Notes: a model not told the origin generated them from the letters alone. Numbered from the stretch's first letter, positions 37,901 through 52,057 are shown. The stretch: DNA of 64,000 nt from Pelecanus crispus (GCF_030463565.1 NC_134643.1:75017721-75081720), one strand, 5' to 3'. Numbers and translations: made by a program.

Positions 37901-40900
37901 GTTGTATTGCCTTCAGTCAGCAGATTCATTGAAAATACAATTTGCGATTCCATTTTTCATTATAAACGAGTATTGAGAATGTCTGCAGTAAATCAGTTGT
38001 AGCAGGTTACTTAGTACTTTTAATTCTGGGTGGTTAAAATGCTCATAGCAAAAGTTTAAAGTGGCGGGTGATATTGTAGAACTAGAGATTTAACACTGTG
38101 TGGTCTGCAACCTTGCTGAAAGATGAGCCCTTAAAAAAATTAGGGAAGTTGAACGTTGCTGTAACAAATCCCTTTGCTCTGAGCTGTTTTGAAATTTTTT
38201 TGCAGTAACTAAATGGTAGTTCTGAAATACGCAGAATAATACTCCTTTACTCCTGAGCTCTTCAAGCAACAGTAAATGATCAACCAGATCTACACTGCAG
38301 TCAAAAGTGCAACTAAAATACATTAGGTAGATCTGGCTAACAGTAGCAGTGAGGGCTATGATAGTGTGGGTGGGGTTCTTTGTTTCAGGCTAGACTATAC
38401 AAAACTACTGGGATCTTCAAAATACGTATATATACACACACAGACACAAACTGGGCTGCCAGCCTGTCTATAGTATTAGGGCTGGTTTTGCTAGCTGTTT
38501 TTATGTATCCTGTAGGTTTCTAAATTCTTTGGTCACACGGATATCAATAATGTAAGGGTGAGTGCATGGATAAATGCAAAGATTTTTGCAGCCATGTTGC
38601 TGCTGTTCCTGTTATTCCTCTCCTACTCAGCCTGTGTGAGAGTCAAAGGAAGGCCTTAGAGGTTTAATTTTAAAAGTAGGATCTAAGTATGGTTTTCAAG
38701 CTCAGAAGCTATTGGAAAATGGTAGCTTTAATTGTAGCTTGACTTTTCTAGCCCAGTTTCTCAGACAAACAAATCTTCCATTCTACTCTTGCCTTCCCAG
38801 TATTTCTTGAGCAACTTTAACAGAGACGCAAAACGCATAGATATTTAGTGTCTACTGGTTTTGTGAAAACTGGTAACTGGCTGGAGACCCAAGCTAGTGT
38901 TTAATAGCCGTCAGCGCATGTGTAACTCGGAGAGAGCCTACAGCATTAATCTGAGTTGTGTTCAATCCAGAAATTGGGGGAAGCGGGCCTGCTATGCAAG
39001 ATTATGGAGGTGGAATGTGAGGTCTTGGGAGGATGGAAAGGACCAGGGTACTTATGTTACTGTGGTAAACATAATGGGATAAAAGTTGCAAATGAAAAAC
39101 AAAGTCCATTATCTGTTCACAAAACAATCCTTTTCTCCATACTAGTGGTAAATCACAAGGGATATCTCTGCCATATGCATATATGCATACGTGCTTTTTT
39201 TGTTGTATTCAATTTCAGTATATAGTTCCAAAAAGGTATTTCCTTTGATAAGCAGCTTCCAAAGATCTCATTGTCTGTTATTGAAGTTATTGGTGTCTAC
39301 AAGACTTACTATATTTGTAAACTCGGGAAAGTTTTTAGGTAGTCATAATACAGGCTGAGTTTTTCTGTAAATTTAAAATGTCTGTAGATTGGATGTTCTA
39401 AGTTTATCACAATTTACATTCTAAGTTTTTTCACAATTTTTACGCATTAGTTTTTCCTGGTACTATGTTTTGTTACATGCCTAAATTTGTTTCTTTTTCA
39501 GAGATTGGAATGGGACTTACAGGCTTTGGAGTGTTTTTCCTTTTCTTTGGAATGATACTCTTCTTTGACAAAGCTCTTTTGGCTATTGGAAATGTAAGTG
39601 CCTGCTGCTTAGTCTTAGATTCTGCAGTGCTTAGAATTAAGTATATGATATATTAAAACCCCCCTACATATAGAACAGTATGTTATCAGTTTGAAACTGG
39701 ATCACAAAAAATACTGTGGCAATTTGCTATAAGAGTTATGCTCAGTGATACGAGTGAATCACTTTTCCTGATTACAGTTAGAGCAGCTCACATCAATCTA
39801 AATATCATAGCTCCAGGTCAGGCCTGTGGTATGTTGGTCAGATAAGAAGCAGCTTGTTCAACAGTTGTTATGCTGCTGCAAATAAGATTTTTAGATTGCC
39901 TGTTATTACTAACGCTTTCTTTTTTGTGATCTTGTAAGATAACTGTCAAATATAAGTATCTATTTGGATAAGAATAGTGAGGTGTTCCGTACATGCTAGC
40001 AAATGTAATTTTGCTGTGCTTTGTGAGGAAAGAAGTATGAGTTGCTGATGGTCTGGGTCTAGAAGAGCCGATCACCCTTCATAGTAGAGAGATTCAGTAT
40101 CTTAGTTTTCACCAAATCAAAGTTTTCACTTAAAGCAGGATAGAAAATAAATCCTCGTTCTGGTACACAAAATTCCCAGTCCAAAGTGAATAGAAAATGA
40201 CAGGGTGTTTTGTGAATGTGATAATCTCTGTGCCTCTGCTGTTCGCGGCTTTGCCAGCCAGACAAGAGCACAGCCTGACAGAGGTTTGTGTCCTCTTTTG
40301 CTGATGCCTGAAAGTCTGTGGTCAAAACTGGTGGGTTCCATTCTGTGGCAGCAGAATCAAATACTGAGACTCACTGGAGGAAAATGTTAACATATTTTTG
40401 AATTTGGGTGCATTAGTTGAAGCGTTCTGAACCATCAATGAAGTATATAGTGGAAGACTGAAAAATAAAATAATGCTTATTTTTTCTTTTCCTAATGTAA
40501 GGTGGAAATATGAGATCCTATTTGGGGAAAGTGGTGAATACATAGGTGGGAAGAGACAATGACAGGCTATATGCTAACCAAAGATAATGCAAGAAAAGGT
40601 ACTGTAATCTTACAGAAAGTTAAAAAAAAAAAGTGGTATCAGAAAGGGGAAAAGGTGGTAAGAAAGTGGTTTATTAAATAACATACAAAACTTAAATTTC
40701 ATCTATAATCTTGAGTAAAATCCCCTTTTCAGCAAAAATGTTGCCCAGATGTATGCTTACAAGCTGAAATAATTGCAAGTCCTGTTGCTAAAATACACTG
40801 AAGGTAGTTCTAAATAGTTGGGACTAGTGTGAGGGTTCAGTCTATACTGAAACTAGTAAATGGTAGAAAGACTACACGCAGTAAAAGAAACCACCCCAAA

Positions 40901-43900
40901 AAAACACCCAAGGAAGATAATTGATAATGCTCTTCAGCTTTTTTTGGCTTTGCACTGTTCAGTAGATCAGTACAAGCTATCGAAGGTGTCCATGATACAG
41001 AACAGAGGTGCTTTTGTAACATGTCTGTTCTCAGTTTTTAGGAACCTTTGCTGTCAGTGGTACTAAGCTTCAGCACTACTGGTGGATAATGATTGTACTT
41101 ATGTTACAGGACAGATAACTGTTGTCACCAGGTCTTTTGACATGATTGTGTTTGTCAGAGACCACAAAGGTAGACTCTTTACTTCACAAAGGTAGACTCT
41201 TTACTTCACAAAGGTAGACTCTTTACTTCACAAAGGTAGACTCTTTACTTCACAAAGGTAGACTCTTTACTTCACAAAGGTAGACTCTTTACTTCACAAA
41301 GGTAGACTCTTTACTTTTTAAGCAGCTGAGAGAAGAGTTTTGAATGCTTGCTACCAAGGTTTAAAATGGACTTTACATAAGAAAACCACTAGTAAATTTC
41401 TTCTCACCATCTATCTTTTGGTATTAGAAGAAGTTGTGCAAGAAATGCAATCTAATTTTGTGGAATATATGTGTGTTTACATCGTAAACTTAGGAATATA
41501 ATTATCTATTTTCTTTCTTTGGTTGTTTTTTGTCTTTTCTAGGTTTTATTTGTGGCTGGCTTGTCTTTTGTTATCGGTTTAGAAAGAACATTTAGATTCT
41601 TCTTTCAAAAACACAAAATGAAAGCAACAGGCTTTTTCCTGGGTGGCGTGCTCATAGTTCTCATTGGTTGGCCTTTAATAGGAATGATCCTTGAAATTTA
41701 TGGGTTCTTCCTATTATTCAGGTAAGAATTGTTTCAAAATAACTTTCTGTATTGGTGTATCTAGAAACAAATGTATTCAGTGTTGCTGCATTACAGCTGA
41801 CAAAGCGGCATCCTTTAAAAGTTCACTTTTGATAGGTTTTATATAAAGTTGTTGATTTACATTTGCAAGAGATAGAAAGTTGGTAAGTACTTTTCCAGGA
41901 CTTGAGTCTGCTGATGTTTGAGGCATATACCAAACTGACTTTGGTAATGTTGTTTATGTCTAACCAAAGAATTGTAAAGCTTCAAAATACCTGGAAACCC
42001 AAGTTGTTAGCAGTGGAAAGTTTAAATGTTTCCTCATAAAAAAGGCAACTTAGATATTTAGGTTTTTTGGTTTTTTTTTTTTGGTGGGGAGTTTGTTCTT
42101 TTCTCTAACAAATGGGGCAAAATACTTGGTTACAAACATCCTAGGTTTGTAACCGTACTGTCTCATTACTATGGTAGCCCAGTGAAAAGGCATTTCATTA
42201 CACTTGTGCCCTAGTATAGTCAGAACTGCTAGTTTTGGTTAGCATTATCTGGACTGAGTTAAGGAAAGATGACAATTCTTATTTTTTGAAGAGCAATCTT
42301 GATACATGTTATAGCTTTCACAGTGTGTCATTTAACTTCTTCATAAATGCAATTGTAATGGTGAAAGAATTTGACTTGTTACAACCTGTATATCTATATT
42401 TTATCTTTATTTGCATGGTTGAAGTTCCATACTTCAGTATAGAACAAAGTGCAAAATATGCTAATATGAAAGAAGAGAGGCTTTTAGTTGTTCTTGGACT
42501 TCTGTTCAGATGAAGACTTTTCTGTTAATGCTTATTTATCTAATACCATTAGATTAACATATTTAATATCTTTTTGAACATATTTTTTACTTCATATTAT
42601 TTAGCTGCTGGCTAAATAATGTACTTCGTGTTAATCAAAATCAAATCACTGTTCTCATGGCACTCTTCTTTCCACTCGGTAAAATTGTATGTTAATCTTG
42701 TATTTAGTTTAGATAAAATGCTTAAATATTTTAGAAAAAAATCTTAACTTGGCTTTTAATGTATGCTTCTTATTATTCTGCTCTGTATTATTCTGAATTC
42801 TATCACTGCAAGTGTTTTGAAAAATCACAGTATTTTACTGAATACATTGTCACTTCTTGCATGGAGCACTTGGGTTTAATCAGCCAGTACAAAGCAAGTA
42901 TAGTGTGTTTCCAGCCAAACACCCCTCCTCGTAAAAGATCTCAAAAGAATTATAAATTACTGTGTCTAAGCAGGTATGGTTATGGATTATCTATTGGTGC
43001 TAGCCAGGGGCTAGCCGGGTAGAATAATGTTGAAGGGATTATAGAAGGTCAGTAGTTATCCCTAGGTCACTAGGACTATCCCTTAGCCAGAAGAGCATCA
43101 ACAAGGGACAGGTAATTCCAGGTGTGAATGTTTGCCTGATCTGTTTTAATTTAAAACATCTCTAGACCATTTTCTAGTGCTTAATAGTTCTTAGATTCTA
43201 AATCCCTTGCTATGATGTTAGCTAGTTACAACAAAGCTTTTTGTTTTGCTTCAGTCTTGTTCGTTTCAACCATTATCGTGTTTTTGGCACCTTGCTTCTT
43301 TCTGAAGAAGTTAAAAATGGAGCCTTTCCTCAAGCATCATTTTATATGGTTCCTCAAGATCCTGCTATTTGCTTGCATAACAAAAAACTTCCCTGGTTAT
43401 CATTGGTCTCTGAAGTACATGATTTTCTTAGGCCCAAGGAATACCAGATCAGCTTACACACCTTTGGATTTGTTAGGGCAGTATGTTGTGAGGATGAGCA
43501 TTTCTGTGTATCCTGATGGTTCCAGTCAAGTGGATTGCTAGGACCTTTATGTGGAAAACCTTTACATTTATCAAGAGCAGTTTAGCAGTTCTAGTAACTT
43601 TCCTTCAAGTAACTTCAACTCAGACTAAGACAGTACTAATATAAACCACTGTATTGTACTTTTTTCAGTCTGTTGATTTTTAGTCCACTAAACCAGTTCC
43701 ACTAGGTGTTCAGATCCCTCTAGAATCTTTACTCGTATGTTGTTACCTTGCATATCTAGACTACTTTTACAGAGTCACCTTTCATACAGCCTGTAGCAGT
43801 AATTGCAGAGCCCGTGTTGTCCGCAAAGCAACGGTTGGGTAGTGGTGACCAAGAACACTTAAACAAAAGAGAAGATAGCAAAGATCTTTTTTTTTTTTTT

Positions 43901-46572
43901 TTTAAAGATGCATCCAACTGAAGTGAGAGAGAGAGATGCAATTATTATTTTACTCTGGTTTAAATCTAGAATGCCTTTCCCTTAACATGCTGCCACAAGT
44001 TTCTCATCAGAGGTTTAGTCTCTTGCCATACTTTCACATGCTCAGATTGCATTCACTGGAGAAGGCTATTATGGGACAGTATCTCTTGTTGTATTCTAAG
44101 CTGCTTTTGGAGCCTTGTTCAGAGTACAGGCATCCAGAGTTATGGTTAACAGTATTATCCTGCCTATACTGACTATTCGTTCCTCTTGGCTACACAAGTT
44201 GTAATCTGTTACAAGTGGTTTGTGTGCCCTGCATCACAATTTACTGGACCACTGAAATGATCTGGTCTTCAAAAAAACTTGCTGGTATTGATATTATCCA
44301 GCAAATAGTTCTTACCAGTGTAGTGAAGAGGATGATGACTTGTGAAACTTTAGTGTTTCAGTGTGGCTGAGGCTTCATTACATGTTAATCCTTATTCTAC
44401 GCAGGGAATGTATAGCTCAAAGAGAACTCAGAATGCCACCACCAGCTGAATGGCTGCAGTTGACTGCAAACAGCTGAGATACTGCCATGGAAAATTTGAA
44501 ATTTGCTTTCCTGCTGCAGGGACGAAGTGGACTATGCTATCCCATAGCAGCTATGCTAGGCAACATCCCCTGGCTCATGATTCAAATCCCTGACTACATG
44601 AATTTGTCAAATAAGTGAATACACAACACTGTCATGCTTAATTTTCTTTAGTTAATGTAAAGAGTACTACTCAGAGTTAACCTCAGTTGGTTTTATATTA
44701 GATATTGCAATAATGTATTTCCTATAATGTAAAAAGAAATTATCTCAAAATATGTATGGTAATTTTGAGAAATTAGTTGGGAGCATCAGTTCTGTTGACT
44801 AAGTTAGGTATTCATTCTTCAGTTATTTTTTGAAGAGCTGACTGACGGTTGCCAACTATGAAGAAAATTAAGTCCATTTAAAAATAACACGTTTCTTTCC
44901 TGTTTTCTTCTTTCTCTGCTGAATGTATGTTGGATATGTTTGGTAAAATTAATGTGCTGCTAACATGCTACAAGATTTTATGTAGTCTTTGTTTAAAAAA
45001 TACCTCCTAGTTCTTCATTTTATAGCAATATGAGAATAGCTTAATTATAAAAACTAATACAATCTTCTTATATCTTACCTAAAGGGGGTTCTTTCCTGTG
45101 GTGGTTGGCTTTATTAGAAGAGTTCCAGTTCTTGGCTATCTCTTGAATTTACCCGGTATAAGCTCGGTAAGTGTTTGGTACTTCATGCAAAATTTGAAGC
45201 TTGTACTGTTTTTTTTATTCCATTGTTAACAGCAACAGTAGAAATGCATCAGAAATAAAGCAAATATAACTTTAGAGCAGTGCCTTGAGTATATTTCTGT
45301 ATAGTTCTTGCACCATACAGATCACCTTCATTCCCAGTGAGAGACTTCTAGATGTAAAAGGAACAAAAAGACACCTTTGCAGAAGCTGCCTCTGCTTAGA
45401 CATTGTGAAGTGGAAGGAGCCCTGGGTTGTGACTCAGAACGCTGGGGTTCTGCTTCACTTTTGGCCCTAGGTGACTAGATGGGCGAATCATGCCACTGTT
45501 CTGTGCCTCTTCTCCTGTCTGTACGATGAGGAGGATGCTGTTCTTCTCTGTTTAGTAGTTGGATATATTTATGAAAAGTGGCCTGAAAAAGCAATCAGTT
45601 TAGTTCAGTGTTAAGTTGCAGCTTGTATGGTGAATCCAAAAACTCTCATGATGCATAATCATTCATCAAATATATTTATTAAGGTCCACTGGACCAGGGT
45701 ACATCTTGCTACTTACTAAGATTTGTATTTTTTAAAATGCAGTTTTCCATTTTCTTAACCAAATAGCCAGGGATTTGAAGACAATTAACAGGTGCCAGAA
45801 AGATGGTAATCTAGGGTGTGTCAGTCAACTACTTTTACTGTGCTAATTTCTGTGTGTATTTTAACACAAACGTTTCTAACCCTAGTTTTGAAAGCAACAG
45901 TTTTACTAGCTACTACTAAAAAATTAATAGGGGGGTATAACTTAGATGTATACAGTCTGTTTTTTAAAAAATAGTGTTCAAGATCGTCTGTTCCAGTCTT
46001 ACAGTTGGGCCAAGTTCTGGCTCATAATTCATGATCAATTGAATGTTTCATTTGTCAATTGATCTTACTTAGTCATATTTAATTTGATCATAATGGGGTT
46101 AAATCCTGTTTTAAAAAGATAATTGTTAATGTTTTATTCAAAGCCTACGTAGGCTCAGAAGAGAATCCACAGTAATGGTCAGTTGAAATATCTTACTTGG
46201 TCTACTAATGCATGTGTGGCTGATACTGTATTGTTTTGTTTTAATCATTAAGCTAGCAGTGTTATCTGCATTCTTCTATTTCGTTTTTCATTCTGTTGCA
46301 TCTTCATGTTGCACTGTTAATGTCTATATGAGAAAAACATGTCATGCAGAAACACAGTTGCAATGTAAGATTTTTAATTTTCACAAACCTAAATCATGAG
46401 ACCTTGGTGAGTACTATTTGACTCTCATTTTCAGTCATATACTAACTGTGCAAGTAGCGAGTAATATTTGAGAATAATTTCACTGTACATAAATGTCATG
46501 CAGCTTAAAACCTTTTTGTCTCCTTTTCTACAGCTTGTAGATAAAGTTGGAGAAAGCAACAACATGGTATAA
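34898..46572 (+). CDS. GOLT1B: GOLT1B, complete, 5 exons, 138 residues
   Basis: Golgi transport 1B (yeast Got1 family), a small tetraspanning membrane protein of ER/early Golgi vesicles involved in ER-to-Golgi and endosome-to-Golgi traffic (family knowledge). Exons: 34898-34922, 39502-39593, 41543-41721, 45085-45166, 46534-46572; total 417 nt with TAA, identical in length to human. The start CCGCCACCATGA is a strong Kozak context. It begins [20 protein letters not shown], has four hydrophobic segments and ends [10 protein letters not shown]. All junctions are GT/AG. It lies head to head with RECQL and probably shares its CpG-island promoter. Confidence 0.97.
34923..39501 (+). other. GOLT1B: GOLT1B intron 1
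   Basis: The first about 0.6 kb is still CpG-island sequence; the rest is AT-rich. No other exon or recent repeat was recognised. Confidence 0.7.
39502..39593 (+). CDS. GOLT1B: GOLT1B exon 2
   Basis: Encodes (K)[19 protein letters not shown] and [10 protein letters not shown], the first hydrophobic segment. Acceptor ctttttcag, donor gtaagt. Confidence 0.96.
41163..41316 (+). repeat. 22-bp minisatellite, 7 perfect copies, in GOLT1B intron 2
   Basis: Seven head-to-tail copies of a 22-bp unit that contains AGGTAGACTCTTTACTT, with no mismatch among copies. It lies about 230 bp upstream of exon 3. Perfect identity implies recent expansion and probable length polymorphism. Confidence 0.97.
41543..41721 (+). 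CDS. GOLT1B: GOLT1B exon 3
   Basis: Encodes [20 protein letters not shown] to IYGFFLLF, with the second and third hydrophobic segments. Acceptor ttttctag, donor gtaaga. Confidence 0.96.
41722..45084 (+). other. GOLT1B: GOLT1B intron 3
   Basis: AT-rich intron. It holds T-runs at about 42070 and 43886-43903. No exon or mobile element was recognised. Confidence 0.65.
45085..45166 (+). CDS. GOLT1B: GOLT1B exon 4
   Basis: Encodes [17 protein letters not shown] to NLPGISS, the last membrane segment. Acceptor cctaaag, donor gtaagt. Confidence 0.95.
46534..46572 (+). CDS. GOLT1B: GOLT1B exon 5 (stop)
   Basis: Encodes [12 protein letters not shown] and TAA. Acceptor ttttctacag. Confidence 0.95.
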   Translation, partial: LVDKVGESNNMV

Positions 46573-47180
46573 TGACAAGAGGGCAGAAGACTGATTCTAA
46601 ACTTATTGTATTATTTATAAAATCCTTTTGAAGAATACTCAGCACAAAGATTAAGTTGTGTACAAAGGAAAAGCTTGTTACATTCTTTACATAACAGTTT
46701 AATTTAAAATGTATAGTCAACAATATACATTAGAAAAGAAGCTCAGCAAGTATGCTTCTAGGAAAGTAACTCCAGAGTTCAAGAAGTAAACTGAAGAGGT
46801 GAAAGTTATGGAATAACCCATGTTACAACTGTTGAAGACTACTTTTGTTGTTTTTGGAAAACATGCTAGAGGCAATGAACCCTTGTGGAATTAACGGAGC
46901 CTGTACTTTACCTCCTTATTTTGAAGGTGCAGTAGAGCAAACAGGCCTACATTTCTAAGGGTGACCCAAACTTATCCAACCCTCTGCTTGCTATCCTCAG
47001 AGTGCAAAAAACAAACGGAAAACTTCTTGTGTAACGAGAGATGCGTCTTTGCATGAAGGTTAAGATGACTATTCATCTTTAAGTGTATTATGACAAAAAA
47101 AAAAAAAGGAAACCCTACACGGTTCTGTTATAACATTTTTGTAAATATATGGCTGAAATAAAACATTGTTATCTTAATGT
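46573..47180 (+). other. GOLT1B: GOLT1B 3'UTR
   Basis: Non-coding transcript end. AATAAA at 47157-47162 follows an A-rich stretch and a TTTTTGTAAATATAT motif. Further AATAAA hexamers near 47564 and at 49109-49114 could give longer 3' ends. Confidence 0.7.
47157..47162 (+). terminator. GOLT1B: GOLT1B proximal poly(A) signal
   Basis: AATAAA about 590 bp after the stop codon. Confidence 0.7.
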
Positions 47181-50100
47181 TTCAAAGCCAAATGTAAGTT
47201 GATTGTATTTGCCTTCTGTTTCAGAATATGCAAAAAGTCAATCTTTAATAACTTCAGTCTTAAATGTTGGTTCTGAACACATAGAGCTCAACAGGGAACT
47301 CTGGAAATTGACTTGCACTCCTTCCAATATGTTCTCCTTGCGTCATGTTACACGTGCATCCAGATGAGAATGTAGCCCCTTGTCGCTAACATGAAAACTT
47401 TGTGAAATATGCTTAATTCACAGAAAAATGCATTTGGTTAAGGTGCTGACACGAACTCTGTGAAATGTATCTTGTCGAAATTTGAACCTTTGTTTTTAAA
47501 TAGTTTGAAGCTAAGGTTTCTTTGTTTACTCTGGAACTACACATCGACTTATTTTTTACAGTAATAAAACAAAAACTTAAAAATTCTGTGTACGTGAGTC
47601 TCTGGGGAGAAAATTGAGCTAATGGGGCTAACTAAAGATCAAGTGCCAATCTCCATGTTTTGTAAGTTCTTGCTTGGATTATCTTCAAATAACTTTAAAC
47701 TTCTATGGGTCACAGCAACAACTTTGCTGTTACAGAGATTCTGAGCTAACCTGGAATAAATGTCCCCTACTAATGCAAGGGTCACATTTCTGCTTCTATT
47801 GGAATGTTAAACATCGTGCACTTTCAATAGATTTTAGTTATGTAGTATCCTCACCTAACACAATGTGATCGTTAAGTAAAATTTATTTGTGGAGGCTTTT
47901 GGGGTTTCTGTTGTTTTTGACATTCTTTTCCTTTAAATGTATAAATCTAAAAAAAAATACTGAAATGCTGTGGTAGTATTTCAAGTAGCTATGTAGTCTT
48001 AAAGGTCTAATGACTGTTTAAGTGTTTTTTTTTTTTCTTTATTATGCAGTTAAAATTGGTATTTTCCAAAATAACTTGTTAAGAGGAATCCTCATATACC
48101 AACCCTTTTGGAAGTCACTACAAAGTTTATTTGTACAAGACGTTTTATTTTATTACAACTGTATAAATAGCCACAATCTACTATTCCCAACATTTAATTT
48201 ACTTACTTTTCAAATGGGCACAAAATGATTTAATGAAAAAAATGCCATTATATTTACAGTGAATAGCACCTGAAAGATCAGTGGGTTTATTTTACAAATG
48301 ACAAAAAATGGCTGTGTGAGTTGTGGTTTACAGACAGGGCTAAATATGACTTGTGGCTTCTACCTCAAGAGATGAACCAATTTTAACTGCTCCTGTAGAT
48401 CCTGTTGTGTGTTAAAATGCCTAGAGAATAACACTATAGCAGTTTAGCAAACTCGTCTTGTTTGCTTTGGTAGAGCGCTGGTCTGTACTGTGGGAATCAA
48501 GTACTGTTTAAAGCAGACAGTGTTCATCATTTGCATTAGAAGTCGGCTGCCTAAAGATTTTTGTTCTTGCCTTTTGGAAAGTAATGCGTTGGGAAGGGTG
48601 GATTGCACCACATGACTATGGAGCTCTCACTGAAAGCAAATTGCTCGGTAAGCTGGAGTACCTTCATCAACAAGAAATCTGATGATGACTTTCAGAGGTG
48701 ATGAATGTGTTGCAGTATGTGATCTTTTAGCCCTCTGAAATGCCGGGGTGTAGGCAGTTCATCTCACTTTTATTTAATTCATTGTTTTAAATCAAAAGTC
48801 AACTTTTGTCGGATGTGAACTGTTGTGAAAAGCATCTGAGGGAACAAAATTGTGTGTTGAATTTAGCATAGTCTTTATCCCTGAAGGTAATGTTGTCTTT
48901 GAGACAGTTTAGCCAAGATAAATGTGGGCGGCAGCAAAGGTCAAAATGACTTAGCCTTAAAGTGTTTCTGTTGTTGTAAAAATATCTTTAACAGAAACAT
49001 GCTTGGAATGTTTCCCCTTTTAAATGTAATTTATAATTGCTTTAAAAATCGTAAGGATGGATCTTATTCTGAGCAAATGAATACTGTAAATATCCTTGTC
49101 ATACCTTGAATAAATGGGTACCTTTTTCTATAATTGTCTTTGTGTCTCTTTATGTGCACATTTTAAGAAAGTGTTTTGACGAGTTTTCCTTTCCAAAGGT
49201 TAGGCAGTACATACTGTTACTGGGCTATCTTACACTGTTGTGACTTTTGTAGTAAATAGTGTCTTTGATTAATCTTGACTGGAAAGGTTTCCTCTTTCTT
49301 ACAAAATAAATCTTTTGCATAAACATCCCCCTAGTTATTCAGGTTCCAGTTTCACACACATCACAACAAAATGTGGAAATTACAGTTACGTGGGAAATAC
49401 TTTCTTTGTTAAACTACCTCCTTTCCTTTCTGAGGAAATAACTGAAACTTTAGGAGAAAAAAGGGCACATGTCTAGAGCTTAGGGCAGGTTCTAGTCCCT
49501 GTGCTTTCAGTTTAGTTCAAGAATATGAGCATGAGTTCTCTATAACCTAGAGAGTGGCCGGATAGCGGGTTTACTGCTCTGTGGTGCACTGCAAGCTTGC
49601 AGCCTGCTGTTGAGGATTTTCACAGAGGGAGTAGAACAGCGAAGCAGGGATGTTAATTGGTTGTTGAGGTGGTGTGTTGGTGCTACGTGCTAGTTAATGC
49701 CCTAAAAACTTACTTTGACTGAAGTTCCAGCCTCTTGACTAACTTTTACTGAGGTTGGTTCTATCCTAACAATTCCAAAGAATTACCACTTCCTAATTTA
49801 AAAGGAAAAAACCCCAGCTACATCTAGTTGTACTTGTTAAACTGGGAGAGGTATAACGTTAATCTGTATGTAGCTCATGGCCAGTTACTTTCAGTGAATA
49901 GTTACCATTTATTAACCAGGCATACTTTGTTACTGCTCCCAGTATGGTACCACTGTAGTTTAGAGTCTGTGTCAAAAACATTGCAAAGAAAGATAGATGT
50001 CTCTGCAGTAGATGTCAAAGGCAAGGTTTTGTTGGATTACTTTGAAATTGTTTCCTCAACAGAATTCAAGGTACAGACTCGTCTAGTTGTTGCTTTTCTG

Positions 50101-51100
50101 GTTCACTTGATTATCAGGCTGGAAAGTAGAATCCACATCCCTCAAACGAATAAAGTACGTATGTCTCCCTGCTGTCTCTTCAGATGTCACTGCCAACCTT
50201 TGGACTCCTGTCTCTCTTTCTCTGGCTGCCATGTCCTGGCTTGCTTTGGCTGGTGCTTCTACCCTGCAGATTGCCATTACCAGCTACGACAGGACTGGTG
50301 TGCCGTTGCCAGACTAACTTACCCAGCAGAATTTGGCCTTTGTGGCCCGTTTGTTCTAAGCCTTACCCCTCTAGTATTGGTCTTGGCATATTAAAGCATC
50401 TTTCAGAAGGCTTGGGTCTCATGCTCAGTCCAACATAGAGATTCTGCAGCTGCTGTAATCCTTTGCCAAGCCTAATTTCAGCACAATAATTATATGCTAA
50501 AGCATCCTCCTCAAATATGTAACAATGTACAGAAAAATGACAGGACTGAAGTGGAATAATTCGGTGTGGAATTTATGATCTCAAACCAAGTGTTAGGACT
50601 GATAATTTGGGATATTGCTTAAGATCTATTTATAGAAATGCATTTATGCTGGTTTTTTACCAGTCATTAATGTGTCTAGTTTACCTGCTGAAGCAGCGCA
50701 TGCCTGGGGGCATACTTGCTGAAAAGCATGTGCATTCCTGTATACCTTCTGGCAGATACCATTTTTCACTGAAGCAGTAGTACCACTTTGCTGGGGAATG
50801 TGATGGATCTCCTGTAAACATACCTAGGTTTGGAGTATCTTATTGCACACGATGCCGAAAGCTCATAAAAGCATTGGGTTCCTAGCTGAGTTACCACGTA
50901 CGGGAATTTCTCCGCTGAAAGGGCACCCTTTCACCTTTTCAACCTTTTCAACTTTTTTTTTTTTCCCCCCCAACCTTTGACCTCGCTGTTTGGTACAGGG
51001 GTGTAGATCTCATTAAGATCCAGGAGCCGAGACGTTAATAACCGAGAGCTGGCCTCCCGCACCGCTGAGTTGACGGCGTAGCTGACCGCGGGCAAAAAGT
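47181..51100. other. Intergenic or distal GOLT1B 3'UTR
   Basis: AT-rich sequence. The distal AATAAA at 49109-49114 leaves open an extended GOLT1B 3'UTR. A 188-codon plus-strand frame at 49828-50394 matches nothing that I recognise. The expected neighbour SPX (spexin) was looked for through its NWTPQAMLYLKG core and was not seen. Confidence 0.5.
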
Positions 51101-51129
51101 AGGTGACCCACAACCTCTCGATTTTCCTT

Positions 51130-51540
51130 TTTTTCGGTGCCTGGCTCTGAATCCCGGCTGGGCCCCGGCTGCCCCCATCCGCGACCGGGCGCGGCGGCGG
51201 TGCTGACCCGGCGGGCCGAGGCCCCCCCGCGGCCACCAGGGGGAGCCAGGCGGGAGCGGGAGGCGCGGGGGCCACCGGGGAGGGGGCGGCGGAGGCCCCC
51301 GGGGAGTGGGGGGGGGGGGGATTCATCGGCTCCTTGTGAGCACCAGCACGGAGCCTGCGCTGCCCAGGGTCCCTGAGGCAGCCCAGCGGGGTTACACCTG
51401 CAAAGCCGGGGCCTGGAGATCAAGTGGTGCTACCTCAGGTGGGCGAGGGCAGACGGTAACTTCTTTTACCGTCGCCTTTTCAAATCCGCCAGGCAACGAG
51501 CCGACAGTTCGGGGTCCTATGGCTGGTAAGTGGGACCCGA
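51130..51540. promoter_or_regulatory. CpG-rich block, possible promoter
   Basis: GC- and CpG-rich block with a run of 13 G (51308-51320). At 51519 an ATG (ATGGCTG) is followed at once by a strong donor, gtaagtg, so this could be the 5' end of a plus-strand transcript. Open frames in the block are compositional and no product is recognised. Confidence 0.4.
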
Positions 51541-52057
51541 AAAACGTCGTGAAAATATCTGGCCGGTTTGTTGTCTGCTTCTGGAGTCTTTTTAAGCTTA
51601 CTTTAATTTCAACGGGGGAACTGCAATGTGGCTTTAAAACACAAAGCAGATGTTGAGCTTTTTATAGAGAGCTGTTCGTGCCGAAACGCTGCACGTCGGC
51701 CCTCTCTCCGCTGGCAGGATTTGAAGCAGTCGGGTTGTAATTTGGAGACCGGGAAGGCGGGCTTTTCACTTGCCACAGCCCAGCTGCCTCGCTGCCTCCT
51801 TTTCTCCAGGCACTCAAAAGCTCTTCCAGTAACACCAGGGAAATCAAGGTTTCACATTGATTTCTACAATTTAATTCTACCGCTTTGAAATAAACAGCAT
51901 TTTTTGCCCCAGATGTCTTACACCACCCAAAAAAATCACATTAGGTCACTCTTTAAATATGAATTTAGTTTTCCTATTGGAACCAAGCAGTTCAGCAGCG
52001 AGTCTTCCAGGTGGCCTGGCTGAGTGGCTTTTATCATTAACCGTCTAACTTCGTGCA

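Noticed and set aside
41163-41316. CRISPR-like array
   Set aside because: Direct head-to-tail repeats without spacers in an animal intron; a minisatellite.
49828-50394. 188-codon plus-strand frame
   Set aside because: No recognisable domain, atypical composition for a protein, start context poor; likely chance.
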